Source of the DNA: Hypomyces perniciosus
Taxonomy: Eukaryota > Ascomycota > Sordariomycetes > Hypocreales > Hypocreaceae
Length of the DNA stretch: 64,000 bases
Direction of reading: 5' to 3'
Assembly: GCA_008477525.1 (NCBI GenBank)
Contig: SPDT01000007.1
Location: 3,844,001-3,908,000, forward strand
The notes under the pieces are model-generated. The model was not told the origin of the DNA. It did no database searches and saw only the letters and a program-made list of their open reading frames with translations. Below are positions 44,941-56,025 of the stretch, piece by piece. The translations under genes were made by a program, and so were the position numbers. Every line of letters starts with the position of its first letter. Within the stretch, counting starts at the first letter, position 1.

Positions 44941-46798
44941 TTATTTAAAACCGAAAAGCCCAAGGGCAGCAGACAGAAGTGACCGACGGTGTCTGAAGAC
45001 CAAGAAAGCCCCCGCCAGAGCAAACGGACTGGCGACAAGTCCAACGAAACTTTGCACCAGAATTTTGCCCTGGTGATCACTCTTGCGGACAATGTCTGAG
45101 TATCCTTCGTTGCTGAAGCTGACTCTTGCATACTTGGTTTGCCAGCCCCAGGAGGGGAAGTGAACGCTCATAAACTCCTCTAGGAACTTGCGAAGTTTGT
45201 ACCGCTTCGATAGGACAGAAGATCTCATCTCGACATAGTTTTGCAGCGCTAGGTTGTTGATTGCATAGGCGTCCGGAGCCCGTACCGCAGAGTACTCGGC
45301 CAATGCGAGTCCTCTTTGGAAAGACGCGGTTTCGGCAGAGGTGATGAGTTCGCCATCCGGATTGTTGCTCTCTTCCAACTGGACATGCTTGTCGAGGATG
45401 GAAAACAAGATGCGAACATCCTCCATACCCGCGTTCATGCCTTGGCCGTAGAAAGGCACCATGGCATGTGCAGCATCGCCGACGATGACACCCGAAGAGC
45501 CATGGTGGTAGGGCTTGCACTTGAGACTAATCAATGGAAGGTGCGGGTTCGTGTTGAATGACTTGATCAAGTCCTCCCCTGGTATCAAAGACGTGACGCC
45601 TGGGAAGTGCTGATCAAAGAAAGCTGGGAGACCAGAGGGATTGCTCTCCAGTTCAGCAAGCTCTCCGCTAGGCATAAAGAGAGTGCAGGTGAAAGAGCCG
45701 TCCTAAAAGGAGAAATCAGCATTTCCACAACTACTATATGTTGGTGGTATAGGCCCGGCCTTACCTCACTCGGAATAGCAATGAACATGAAGTCCGTGCC
45801 CGGCCAAATATGTAAATGGTTGGGCGAGATCCGAAACTTGGACCCAGCATCGTTTTCCTTGGAAGCACGAGGAGGTAGGTGGAATTCACACCACAGGGTA
45901 TCAATATATTCTTGCTGATAATCCATCCTGGAGAACTTCATCATGTGATACCGGACAGCAGAATGAGCGCCGTCGGCTCCAATCATGAGATCAAAGGTAA
46001 TCTCAATCTCCTTGGGACGCCCATTGGCGACGAAGTCTTTGTCCCGGGCTTCGAACCACGCTTTGCACGTGTTGAAATCAGCTCCGGTGAGCTTGTGGTT
46101 GAAGCAGAGTTTCACATTGGGCATAGTCTCCAGGATGTCGAGAAGTCGCGAGTTGAGCCCTCCTCTGTCAATGGCATGGATCGCCTGTCTGTGTCAGCAC
46201 GTACTTTTACCCTTTACGGACGCGCCGGTAACGGAGCCGGAGTTGAGCCTTCATACTCGTCCTTTGACATCATAATCCTGAGATTGCTCAAAGAGACCTC
46301 CCGTTGGAGACCTTCCATGGATCATTCGGCCTCTCATGGGGATGGTTGCACCCATGACATGGTCCAAGAGCCTTGGCTCGTCAGAATGTTGCATAGCATT
46401 GATGCCTCGCTCGGACAGGGCCAAGTTGATGGACTTTGTGAAGTTGAGAGGCACAATGTTTGGATCACGAAGATCTAGGGCCGATTAGCGGACTTCTTGG
46501 CAACCATGTGAAAAAGACAAAGTATCGCTCCATTGAGGGCCTTGCAAAGTGGGAAGGCAATGTAGTTGTGCGAAAATAACTGAGATGCCATTTTCGCATC
46601 TTCAATTGCATGATGCCGTGGCACATGATGGAAGAACGCGAGGGTGACACAGAATACAGGAGAAAAATGATTCATGTTCCACGTACCTGGTCGCAACTCA
46701 TAGACTTCAACCTGGTATCCTCGTTTGGCAGCATAGAGCGCGGCTAATGACCCAACAGGGCCAGCGCCAACAACAACAATCTTCTGATCTGTCGCCAT
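44941..46798 (-). CDS. BNA4: Kynurenine 3-monooxygenase, complement(join(44941..45702,45765..46184,46257..46474,46687..46798)), 503 aa
   Basis: FAD/NADPH monooxygenase that converts L-kynurenine to 3-hydroxykynurenine in de novo NAD synthesis, located on the mitochondrial outer membrane. The Rossmann motif VVGAGPVGS is at residues 9-17. Exon 2 contains [14 protein letters not shown], diagnostic of KMO, and exon 3 the [15 protein letters not shown] motif. Exon 4 carries [21 protein letters not shown] (FAD binding) and ends with a hydrophobic anchor before GLFGFK. The first intron is 212 bp, the other two 72 and 62 bp; all phases join to a length typical for fungal KMO. Confidence 0.94.
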
Positions 46799-47395
46799 TC
46801 TTTGGCCGAATAAGCCGGTTTGAGCTTTGCCAGAGTTTTGAAGGAGGCAAGTCAGAAATTAGGCTGAGATAAAAGACCTCGGCGGAAGCGGCCATTATGA
46901 TGGCTGCGGTTACGAGAAGGCGACTAAGTGAATAATCTAGCCCGCCATTACAAGATCACATCATGTTACCGAGAACGAACACACCCAGGCAAGGCAGCCA
47001 CACCACCATTTCCGTATCGATTAGTATAGAGCCTTGTTTCGAAGCAGACGGAGGTACGGAGTACGGAGTAGTACTAATACTACCACTCTACTTATCTGCT
47101 CTAGGGATACCTGCCAAGCTGCTTACATGCTCAGCAACCTATGGGTAGAAAAAAAAAAACTTATCGGGGGACTTTTTTCCGCCACCCCGCGGTATCTTGC
47201 ATCCGGGTTGGCTCCTGTGTGTTGAACCACGCTTCTGCAAGCTCACGACACCCACTATAGTTTGGAAAACAAGCTTGTGGTGATTATTCTAGTCTCGTCA
47301 CCAGCAATTCAAGCACTTAGACTGCTTTATTCTCAGTTTATTTCCCTACATTTCTTGCATTTTGCACGCCGCCCGCACTGCCGACCGTCACAGCC
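46799..47395. other. Divergent promoter region of BNA4 and MAP1
   Basis: About 600 bp between two opposite start codons, containing a double, overlapping TACGGAGTA motif (47055-47070). No ORF is supported. Confidence 0.5.
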
Positions 47396-48803
47396 ATGAC
47401 CTCCGAGCCCCCGGCCAAGAAGAAATGTTTGGGTGCGGACTGTGAGAACGAGGCGGGAGCTCTGCAATGCCCAACCTGCTTGAAGCTTGGTGTCAAAGAC
47501 AGCTTCTTCTGCTCGCAGGACTGCTTCAAGAGGAACTGGGTATGAGGACTCCTGACTGCCCCCCTTCGCATGTTGCGACGCAAAGAGAGGCCACAGACCT
47601 GACCTTACGTGTGTAGAGCAACCACAAGAGCATGCACAAGACACAAAGTAATATCCTCCACCACATCATTCCTCCGAAAGCAATCTTACCAGATCCAGCT
47701 ACCGGCTACTACAACCCGTTCCCCAGCTTCCCCTTCTCCGGTTCGCTGCGCCCTGTCTATCCCCTGTCCGACCACCGCACCGTGCCCAAGTCGATCCCCC
47801 ATCCCGTCTGGTGGGAAGATGGCAACCCCAAGTACAACCGTTCGCTTGCGAGCCGCAACAAGATCGATATTCACGACAGCAAGGGCATTGCGGCTATGCG
47901 CAAAGCTTGCAAGCTGGCGCGCGAGGTGCTCGACATTGCTGCAGCTGCCGCCAAGCCCGGTGTTTCGACCGATTACATCGATGAAATTGTTCACAAGGCC
48001 TGCGTAGAGCGCAATGTATGTCACAAGAGCCGCACGCCCTTTTTTCTTGTGCCGAGAGTTTGGAGAATAGAGTGCTTACAAGTGGATTTCTAGTCTTACC
48101 CGTCACCCTTGAACTACAACCACTTCCCCAAGTCCTGCTGCACGTCCGTCAACGAAGTCATCTGCCACGGCATACCTGATCAGCGAATCCTGCTTGATGG
48201 CGATATTCTCAACATTGATATTAGTCTGTACCATGACGGATACCACGCCGATCTCAACGAGACATACTACATTGGCGACAAGGCCAAGGCAGACCCTGAC
48301 AATGTTCGAGTTGTGGAAGCCGCACGTGAGTGTCTCGACGAGGCAATCAAGGCCGTCAAGCCTGGCGTCCTGATACGGGAGTTTGGCAATATCATTGAGA
48401 AGGTTGCGAAGCAGAAGAACTGCAGTGTCATCAGGACATACTGCGGTCACGGCATTGGAAAGCTCTTCCATTGCCCTCCCAATGTTCCTCACTACGCCAA
48501 GAACAAGGCTGTCGGCGAGTGCAAGCCTGGCATGACATTTACGATTGAACCCATGATTGCGCTGGGCAAGTATAGGGATATCACATGGCCCGACAACTGG
48601 ACGAGTACCACCATTGACGGAAAACGGACGGCTCAATTTGGTACGTTGACTTTGTACAGGCCTGCCGCGCTGAAAACATTATGCTAATTGAATGTACGAC
48701 AGAGCACACCCTGCTCATCACAGAAGATGGTTGCGAGATTCTCACAGCCAGAACGGCCGACTCTCCCGGAGGCCCTGTGCCCATGCCTAACACCGAAAAC
48801 TGA
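47396..48803 (+). CDS. MAP1: Methionine aminopeptidase 1, join(47396..47539,47617..48015,48094..48640,48703..48803), 396 aa
   Basis: Removes initiator methionine co-translationally at the ribosome. The N-terminus is the type 1 zinc finger ([26 protein letters not shown]) that binds ribosomes; it is interrupted by the first intron after KRNW. The pitta-bread catalytic domain follows with metal ligands in [19 protein letters not shown] (two Asp), YCGHGIGK (His), TFTIEPM (Glu) and the C-terminal [12 protein letters not shown]. The introns have donors GTATGA, GTATGT and GTACGT. All phases join, and length fits eukaryotic MetAP1. Confidence 0.95.
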
Positions 48804-49092
48804 GGCATCTGCAGCGTGAAAATGGATTTACTTTGTAATACCGGGATCATAAAGCGGGTTTACGAGACACCATTTTCGGATCTGGAACATAATGGTAGTC
48901 TGTCGCCTAGTGCAGCGAAGTTTGAAGCCGCCGGATGCAGGTGCATTTCTTCGAGCCGTTTGGGCTCTGCATGTCGTATGTAGATAGATACGCTACACAT
49001 ACCCCCATGTTGGACTAACCAAACCATGAGATAGAATTGCTATTTATAGGGGGTTTCAATGGAACTGCCGGAGTGAAACACGCATTTCTCTG

Positions 49093-49155
<63 letters not shown>

Positions 49156-49735
49156 CGTACATCACAGACTTTGAGAGAGAGAGGCCATGTGATAGAGGCT
49201 TCGTCAATGGCACATTGATAACCTCGGAATTGTAGATAAGGTGCTGTATCGTATGTACTACTAGTGGTACAGTACTAGGTAGTCTATGAGCATTTATTAG
49301 CAGGGCAGCGGTGCATCAGGTAGCGCAGATTGCAAATTCTCCACTGCATTCAGCCAAACACGGGACGGCAGAATCGGACTGGTTGGCTGGAGTCTTCCAT
49401 CATCGCCACTAAATCCAAGGTCACCACCTCCAGTCCACCACCACCACCTTTCATGCCTTGCAAATCAAATCCACCACACAACAATACTCCCACCTCTCCA
49501 CGTCGCAGCCACAGGCTTGAAGCCACCTCGCCTCTCCTCTCTTCCGCGTGCTCTGTCGTCACCATCCCAAATTACCTATAAGCATCTGCCCTCGCGCGCG
49601 CGCCGGTTCTCTCCCTTTTGCGCATCCACCAAAAGCTCGTGACAGAGCTTCTTGACCACTTCGCCCAACGGTGATAACGCCTATTTCTGCGTCTCTGCCA
49701 ACCCGTTTCTAGCTTGATCCGTCGAGAAAACAGCC
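48804..49735. other. Intergenic with a 60-bp (TAC)n microsatellite
   Basis: (ACT/TAC)20 at 49095-49154 runs directly into TACTCCGTAC (49151-49160). From 49400 to the ERV14 start the plus strand is pyrimidine-rich, probably promoter and 5' UTR. Confidence 0.55.
49095..49154. repeat. (ACT)20 trinucleotide microsatellite
   Basis: Twenty perfect units, immediately followed by the TACTCCGTA motif. Confidence 0.95.
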
Positions 49736-50388
49736 ATGATGTCCGGAGAAGCATGGCTCTTCCTGTTATCAGTGTTGATCAACGCTGTCAACCTGTTTCT
49801 CCAGGTTTTCTTCACCATCATGTATAGCGATCTGGAATGGTATGCCCCTCCCTCAGCTCTCGGACGAAACCAGCACCCCTTCTCGGCGGCAGCCGACGCG
49901 CGCATATGATATTTCCCGTGTCAATGCGCTCCCTTCTACTTGTTTACTGAAGCTGACGTATCTGTTATAGTGACTACATCAACCCCATCGATCTCTGCAA
50001 CCGTCTGAACACCTACATTATCCCCGAGGCCGCTGTTCATGGATTCCTGACCTTCTTGTTCCTGATCAACGGATACTGGGTGGCCCTCATTCTCAACCTG
50101 CCCCTCCTTGTATGGAACGTCAAGAAGTAAGACCCCGCATGGATGCATTGCGCAAACGGTTGGCTGACTGGGTTCTAGGATTGTCGACAACACCCACCTG
50201 CTGGACGCCACCGAGATCTTCCGCAAGCTGAACGTCCACAAGAAGGCACGTTATCCTGCATATCTCAGCTCTACACGTTGCTAACAGCCAAATAGGAGTC
50301 GTTTATCAAGCTGGCCTTCCACTTGCTCATGTTCTTCTTCTACCTCTACAGCATGATCGTCGCGCTCATCCGTGATGAGTCCTCGTAA
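49736..50388 (+). CDS. ERV14: ER vesicle cargo receptor of the cornichon family, join(49736..49839,49971..50126,50179..50245,50296..50388), 139 aa
   Basis: COPII cargo receptor that loads membrane proteins into ER-to-Golgi vesicles. Two adjacent ATGs exist (49736 and 49739); the second gives 138 aa, the length of yeast Erv14. The order is typical: first membrane helix LLSVLINAVNLFLQVFF, then CDYINPIDLCNRLN, second helix, the LNVHKKESF motif and the last helix ending SMIVALIRDE. Introns are phase-consistent. The third intron needs a GC donor (AAG|GCACGT, 50246) because a GT donor would break the conserved HKKESF sequence. Confidence 0.95.
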
Positions 50389-51078
50389 ACCGCCTCGGCC
50401 GGTTCGCGAATAACCCTAACCCACCGTATGATACCAATATCTCTGGCAGGACCGATGGACCGGGTTCAGCGGAAAAAAACTCATGGGGTCAACAAGTTAA
50501 ATAGGGCATGGGAAAATGGACCTTGAGGTTCAAGTATATGATGAGTAGATGGTGGGACGGCATAGCAATGATGGGGAAGAGATGGGCTTGGACCATAGCT
50601 TTCGGGCACAGCGTCTGGTGGCACACTGGCGTTTGGGGCTTCATGTAGAGCGACTGTTCTCTGAGAGACAAACATCGCAACCTGGTTGTACGGTCTTTTC
50701 TGCTATTTTGCAGGGGCGGCTGGCTTGTGTCGAGAATTTTTGACTTGAGTAATGATAAAATCTAAAAGATATGGAACTTGATGCAACGTAACTGTCAAGT
50801 AAAGTCCTCCGATATTGCGATTTCTCTCTTATTTACTAACATTTACTCAGTATTCCACAAGAACAGTGCGCAAAGAGTCATTCGTGCCCCTAGCATTGGG
50901 TTGTGAGCCGGCAAACTGCGGGATGTCGTCGATAATTTCATCCGATCTACTGTATCACGTGATCCGGTCTTCGGTGTAGACGCGCCGCGGTTCAGCGTCT
51001 TCCAAGTCTGTGTTCTTGCGCATCCAAAAATTTCCGTCATCAGCACAGACAGCGACGAGCTGTCGCAACAATCCAAAC
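50389..51078. other. Intergenic; nothing recognisable
   Basis: 3' flank of ERV14 and promoter of PRP17. No coding ORF seen. Confidence 0.5.
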
Positions 51079-52668
51079 ATGGCGGACTTTGGGGAATATC
51101 CGCCAAATATGGCGCCGCAGGATGCGCTTATAGTCCGACAACAAGCCGAACCCGATCATGCAGTCGTTCCGTACACCGCTGAAGATCTCTCGCGACCAAA
51201 AGTTGGCCCGTCCAATCCGTTCAAGGACGATGCAACCGTTCTCAAGCGCAAGAATATCCTTACCGGCCATGCTGAGGAGATGTTCCTGAGCGAGCACACC
51301 TTTCGAAGCAAACATCGGGCTGTTGAGAGGAGAGGGGGCCCAGAACGAGAACACCAGAGCAGCGCGGCGCTGAAGGAGGAAGCAGCGCGGATACGAGCAA
51401 GGAGAGAGGGCAAAGGCAGTGCGACAATTGCCGAGGGGCCCGGGTCTTATGTTGGACCATGGGCGAAATACAAGGCGGATGAATATGAGATCGTTGGAGA
51501 TGATGAAGAACTGGCCAGCGACGAGGAGTACGGGATCGTCGAGGAGGAAGACGATGTGATTGAGAGCGGAACGGTGTTACAAGCCCCAGTGGGGGCAATC
51601 GCTCGACGGAAAGAAGTCGAGGAAATGGGAGAGGAAACGACAACATTCCATGGCTCGCAAGAGTACGATTACCAAGGCCGGACGTACATGCACATTCCGC
51701 AGGACTTGGATGTGGATTTGCGAAAAGAGATTGGGAGCGTCACCAATTTTATCCCCAAGAAGCAGATCCATGGCTGGAGAGACCATTCTGCGGCTGTTAC
51801 GGCTTTGCGATTCTTCCCCAGGTCAGGACACTTGCTCCTATCGGCCAGCGCCGATACGACGATCAAGATCCGGGACGTCTATCACGAGAGGGAGCTGCTG
51901 CGGACATATTCGGGCCACGCCAAGTCGCTTTCAGATATTTGCTTCAACAACTCCGGAACCCAATTTTTGTCTGCCTCATATGATCGCATGATGAAGCTCT
52001 GGGACACTGAGAAGGGTGTCTGTATCAGCAAGTTCACGACGGGCAAGACGCCCCATGTTATTAAATTCAACCCCGATCCAGAGCATTCAAACGAGTTCCT
52101 GGCCGGCATGTCGGATAAGAAGATTGTCCAATTTGACATCCGTACGCCAAACGAGGTGGTGCAGGAGTATGACCATCACTTGGCAGCTATCAACACCATC
52201 ACCTTTGTCGACCAGAATCGTCGTTTCATAACCACTTCAGACGATAAATCACTCCGCGCCTGGGACTACAATATTCCTGTGCCGATCAAGTACATTGCCG
52301 AGCCAGATATGTATCCCATGACGCGTGCAGCGTTGCACCCCTCTGGCAAATACGTCGCCTATCAAAGCTCAGACAACCAGATTCTCGTCTACGGCGCTAA
52401 TGACAAGTTCCGACAGAACAGGAAGAAGAGTTACCGTGGGCATAATAACGCTGGTCTGGCGATTGATCTGGACTGCAGTCCTGACGGCCAGTTCCTGGCT
52501 TCGGGTGACCAAGCTGGATACGTCTGCTTCTGGGATTGGAAGACCTGCAAGATGTATCACAAATTGAAGGCGGACAACCAGGCCGTGACTTGCGTGCAGT
52601 GGCACCCACAAGAAACAAGCAAGGTGGTGACGGCTGGTTTAGACGGAGACATCAGATACTGGGATTAA
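51079..52668 (+). CDS. PRP17: Pre-mRNA splicing factor PRP17/CDC40 (529 aa)
   Basis: WD40 protein of the spliceosome, needed for the second step of splicing. The start is ATG 51079 (MADFGEYPPNMAPQDAL). The N-terminal ~230 residues include the family motifs GPSNPFK and MHIPQDLDVDL. After IPKKQIHGWRDHSAAV come about seven WD repeats, with clear units ending LWD, AWD, WDW and IRYWD at the very C-terminus. Intronless here; length fits fungal orthologues. Confidence 0.94.
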   Translation: MADFGEYPPNMAPQDALIVRQQAEPDHAVVPYTAEDLSRPKVGPSNPFKDDATVLKRKNILTGHAEEMFLSEHTFRSKHRAVERRGGPEREHQSSAALKEEAARIRARREGKGSATIAEGPGSYVGPWAKYKADEYEIVGDDEELASDEEYGIVEEEDDVIESGTVLQAPVGAIARRKEVEEMGEETTTFHGSQEYDYQGRTYMHIPQDLDVDLRKEIGSVTNFIPKKQIHGWRDHSAAVTALRFFPRSGHLLLSASADTTIKIRDVYHERELLRTYSGHAKSLSDICFNNSGTQFLSASYDRMMKLWDTEKGVCISKFTTGKTPHVIKFNPDPEHSNEFLAGMSDKKIVQFDIRTPNEVVQEYDHHLAAINTITFVDQNRRFITTSDDKSLRAWDYNIPVPIKYIAEPDMYPMTRAALHPSGKYVAYQSSDNQILVYGANDKFRQNRKKSYRGHNNAGLAIDLDCSPDGQFLASGDQAGYVCFWDWKTCKMYHKLKADNQAVTCVQWHPQETSKVVTAGLDGDIRYWD

Positions 52669-52806
52669 AACTTGGGTTGATATCAATATTATGGTTTGAC
52701 GAGCATGGTACATGGCGTTAAGTCAGGAAATGGACGAAGACGGGGCACGAGAATGACCGTAACGAACGGTTTCAATCATTATTCAACAATTACTACCTAA
52801 TTACTA
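52669..52806. terminator. Short convergent 3' region of PRP17 and the PARP-like gene
   Basis: Only about 140 bp separate two converging stop codons, so the transcripts' 3' ends must lie here and may overlap. No specific signal is claimed. Confidence 0.35.
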
Positions 52807-54381
52807 TCAACCGAACGAACGTCGATTGCTGGTCTTCTTCACATCCTCGTGTCGAGCCTTCTGATACTGGTCCAGGAACAACCCTGGCTTCCGCTTTGTG
52901 ACCATCTTGCCCTCTTCTTCATCCCAACTGGAATAATACTCTTCTTCATCATCTTCTGGCTCATCGCGGGGAATATAGGCATGTTTATCTGCTTGCCACT
53001 CTCCATACTCTTCCTCATCTTCAGATACCTCGCCAATCTCCTCAATCACGAAATTGGTACCAGATGCAGAACCGAAGCCATAGGGGAACCACTTCATTGC
53101 GGCCGCCTTCTTTGCAAGTTGTTCTCGCTTTACGTCCCCTGGCGAGGGAGCAGGGTTATTGTCCAGCTTCGGATGCGTCTTTTCCTTCTTGATAAAGTCG
53201 TCATGGAATGCCATGGGATCCCGCTGGGCGGCCTTGACTGCGCGCTGCGCCTCGAGAGATCCGAGATCTAAATGGAACACATAGCACGGCAGCATCGCCC
53301 GCTCGTCGTGGGCGATGTACTCGAAATATCCATCAAAGTGTGAGTCATGCCCTTCCAGCAATGGCCCATGGACCGCTGGATCCCGCCTGGAAGAGTAGGT
53401 CCTACCCATGACAGTGGCACAAACGAAGAGTCGCATACTAGGGAGTGCTCCCAAGGGCGTCATTTCGCGCTGCCCGCTGGCGTAGGACATGGCATACATG
53501 GCGGATTGAGAGGAGTAGATGCCGCGATTGAATGCAACGCCCGAGCGAGGAGATTCTATGCGCTTCCCGTCGATTACCTTGCCTGGGAGGAGGAATCCGT
53601 GGCGGATGATGGAGCGGACGGATTTGATCGGCGTGCCGTGGAAGGTCAGCCGAGGCTTGACCATATCGTCGATGATGTCCGCACTGGGGATTTTGGCCCT
53701 GACGCGGCCTTCTAGCTTGGAATTAGGTGGGAGCTTCGGGCGCAGGCCGTTGGGGTCCTTTTGGAGGGCTTCACGGAGGGAGCCCTGGTACCGCCTAAAG
53801 CGTGATAAGAGGTCTTCACGGATGACGCATTCCATGTGGATTACTCTCCACTGCGAGGAGAGCTCTCTCATGATCTGTGCCGGATTCATACCGAGTATAT
53901 CTGAGGCCTCATCACGAATGGTAGAAATGTCGAGGCCATGGGGATTATTGACAACGTCGTTCCAGTCAGAAATCTCGTCGGCGGCCCAGCCACTTTCATA
54001 CTTGGGGCCTCTAACTTCCTTTTCCTTGAGGCATGAATTGTGGTGCTCTGCTAGCCTCTCAAGAGCTTGCAGAATGGCAATCTGGATATCTGAGTCCTTT
54101 AACCGGCCACGCGAGTTGCCGTGGTATAGACTGCGAAAGATGGAGCGAACCTCATGTCGCAAGGGGTCGAGGACGCGCCGCCGGATAGAGCCGTTGGTAT
54201 CTCGGAGCTCGCATGATAGAAGTTCTTGGTGGTCGGAGGAGAGGCATAGGTGAAAGATGAGGCTGGGGAGGTGGAATTGGAAGAGGTGCTCATCAACGTC
54301 GTCAGATAATTCGTGTGACCAACTTGTTATTGCCGAGGGACAATGCTGGGCAATGAGGCCGCCGCCGCCCTGGAGGGCCAT
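52807..54381 (-). CDS. PARP-like ADP-ribosyltransferase-fold protein (524 aa)
   Basis: Intronless from ATG 54381. Residues 1 to ~240 are helical with no recognised domain. From about residue 240 the motifs resemble the PARP catalytic fold: LTFHGTP (the H of the NAD-binding His-Gly-Thr), then RHGFLLPG, then GVAFNRGIYSSQSAMYAMSYA (the Tyr of the second motif and the GIY-S box). It lacks WGR or zinc-finger domains of canonical PARP1. The C-terminal ~90 residues are acidic, with a Lys/Arg-rich end. Catalytic activity is not certain: I could not identify the third-position Glu with confidence. It may be an active mono-ADP-ribosyltransferase or a binding-only member. Confidence 0.68.
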   Translation of the reverse strand: MALQGGGGLIAQHCPSAITSWSHELSDDVDEHLFQFHLPSLIFHLCLSSDHQELLSCELRDTNGSIRRRVLDPLRHEVRSIFRSLYHGNSRGRLKDSDIQIAILQALERLAEHHNSCLKEKEVRGPKYESGWAADEISDWNDVVNNPHGLDISTIRDEASDILGMNPAQIMRELSSQWRVIHMECVIREDLLSRFRRYQGSLREALQKDPNGLRPKLPPNSKLEGRVRAKIPSADIIDDMVKPRLTFHGTPIKSVRSIIRHGFLLPGKVIDGKRIESPRSGVAFNRGIYSSQSAMYAMSYASGQREMTPLGALPSMRLFVCATVMGRTYSSRRDPAVHGPLLEGHDSHFDGYFEYIAHDERAMLPCYVFHLDLGSLEAQRAVKAAQRDPMAFHDDFIKKEKTHPKLDNNPAPSPGDVKREQLAKKAAAMKWFPYGFGSASGTNFVIEEIGEVSEDEEEYGEWQADKHAYIPRDEPEDDEEEYYSSWDEEEGKMVTKRKPGLFLDQYQKARHEDVKKTSNRRSFG

Positions 54382-56025
54382 TGTTGTCCGTATTGGTTTG
54401 GGCCTATGGAAGTGATAAATAGTGAGGTGGAAATGAGTCTATTATAACGTAGAGTGTACCGATAGAGATTATTAGTTACACGAGCAAGGTCATCGTTGTC
54501 TAATAAATTGTAGCGTTATAATCCGAGCTGTGAGTCAAGGAGAGCGGGCTTACATGGCTATGTTTGCACTGAGAGCCTTACATGTGGCTTGGCTATTCTA
54601 AAGAACAAGAGTCATCGCGAAGAACCAATCATGTTATATTATCTTTAAACTTGTGATATATCCAATGGTCTCCCCTGCATATTTGAAGAATACATGCATG
54701 TAATAGTTTTCGACTAGTCTTTTTCAGGCTTGTAAAGAAGATCATCCTTCCGGCATCGAGTCATCGGTCATATGGGGATGTGATTCGGCATTTGCAGACA
54801 GTGGCGCAGCTCAATGAAATTTAAGCCGGGCATCGAAAACGGATATATTTTTCAATCTCCAAATATCAGGAACCTGTAAAACGCTCATGACTTTAGGGGC
54901 TAGTAACTACAGCGAACAACCCTACATGTATGTATTCGAGAATAAAAATCCGCTGTGTTTGGTCGGCCGAGCTTAAACTCTGCAGGGAACTCCATACAAC
55001 GACCAAAAGCAATATCCACCTCTAACAAATTAGAATGCAGCAGTGTGTACTTCGTATACAATAAACTATACTGTATTTCATATAGGTATTCAGGATTGTC
55101 GTCTCTTTCAAGATCAATCTTCATCGCACTAAAATTTCCAAGGCGATTAGCATATAAGAAGCAAACAAGACTCGTCTCCACACGAGAGTTGCTACTTATC
55201 GTACACCTGGGCCAGGCATACTGCACCCGTAGGTAAACTTATGGAGGCAGTCCTTGGGATGAACTGGTTCGAGTATGAGGTTAACACGCTAGAAGAAGTT
55301 AGTAAATGTTAACTTGAAGATACAGAGCTGGGAAGACTTGCAAGTTGGACAGTGTCTAGCCTTTGGCGATATCGCAATTCGACATATGCATTGCAGAGAG
55401 AATGCCCCGTGGCGGTTGCCTCATGCAGGTATTTTCTCGAGAGATCTGTATTCTCGACCTTCAAGAATAGCATCTAAAACTACCGGAATGGGACAGAAAT
55501 ACTGTGACGTACAGAGTGCATTTTAACAGATGAGTAATTGATTACTGAATGAAGACAAGTTAGTCTAAGTGCTATTTTAACAAGACATGTCTTAGCCCGT
55601 ATGGCCTAGGTATACTACTGCTTGTAGATCCTATTACACTAGTATACAGGGCCGGAGCATCGCTTAAAAAAACCTGGTTATTATTAGCATCTGACTACGA
55701 GGAGCATGCTCTCGCAACAATGCAAGATAGAGAGAGGCTAACATCTGCAAGGGAGCATTCAGTCGCATCTTGAATGTGTTGATCTTGTCTACCTTGAGCC
55801 GAGGGTGCTTAGCTAGTTCATATACTATTCACTCCCTGCATTTTTACGATTGGGTTGCATTAGGCATCTACCAGTATAAGGGCACATTGGTGACTAAAGG
55901 ACGATTATATTCAGGACTCTTCGACACTATTGCTGATGCCAGGAAGAAGCTGCTACTTAGATACACTATATCTGGGTTTCCCCAGTGTAACAAAATGAAC
56001 AACCGCAGAGGGATAAAAGCGCAGC
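54382..56025. other. AT-rich intergenic region (1.6 kb) with possible gene relics
   Basis: A minus-strand open segment (54900-55226) has protein-like composition (LVCFLYANRLGNFSAMKIDL) but no supported start or domain; it may be a decayed gene. The plus-strand ORF at 55770-56048 is not convincing. Nothing else seen. Confidence 0.4.

Noticed and set aside
33080..46798. Secondary-metabolite gene cluster around the aminotransferase, dehydrogenase and monooxygenase
   Set aside because: No PKS, NRPS, terpene synthase or pathway regulator is present; the monooxygenase is the primary-metabolism BNA4.
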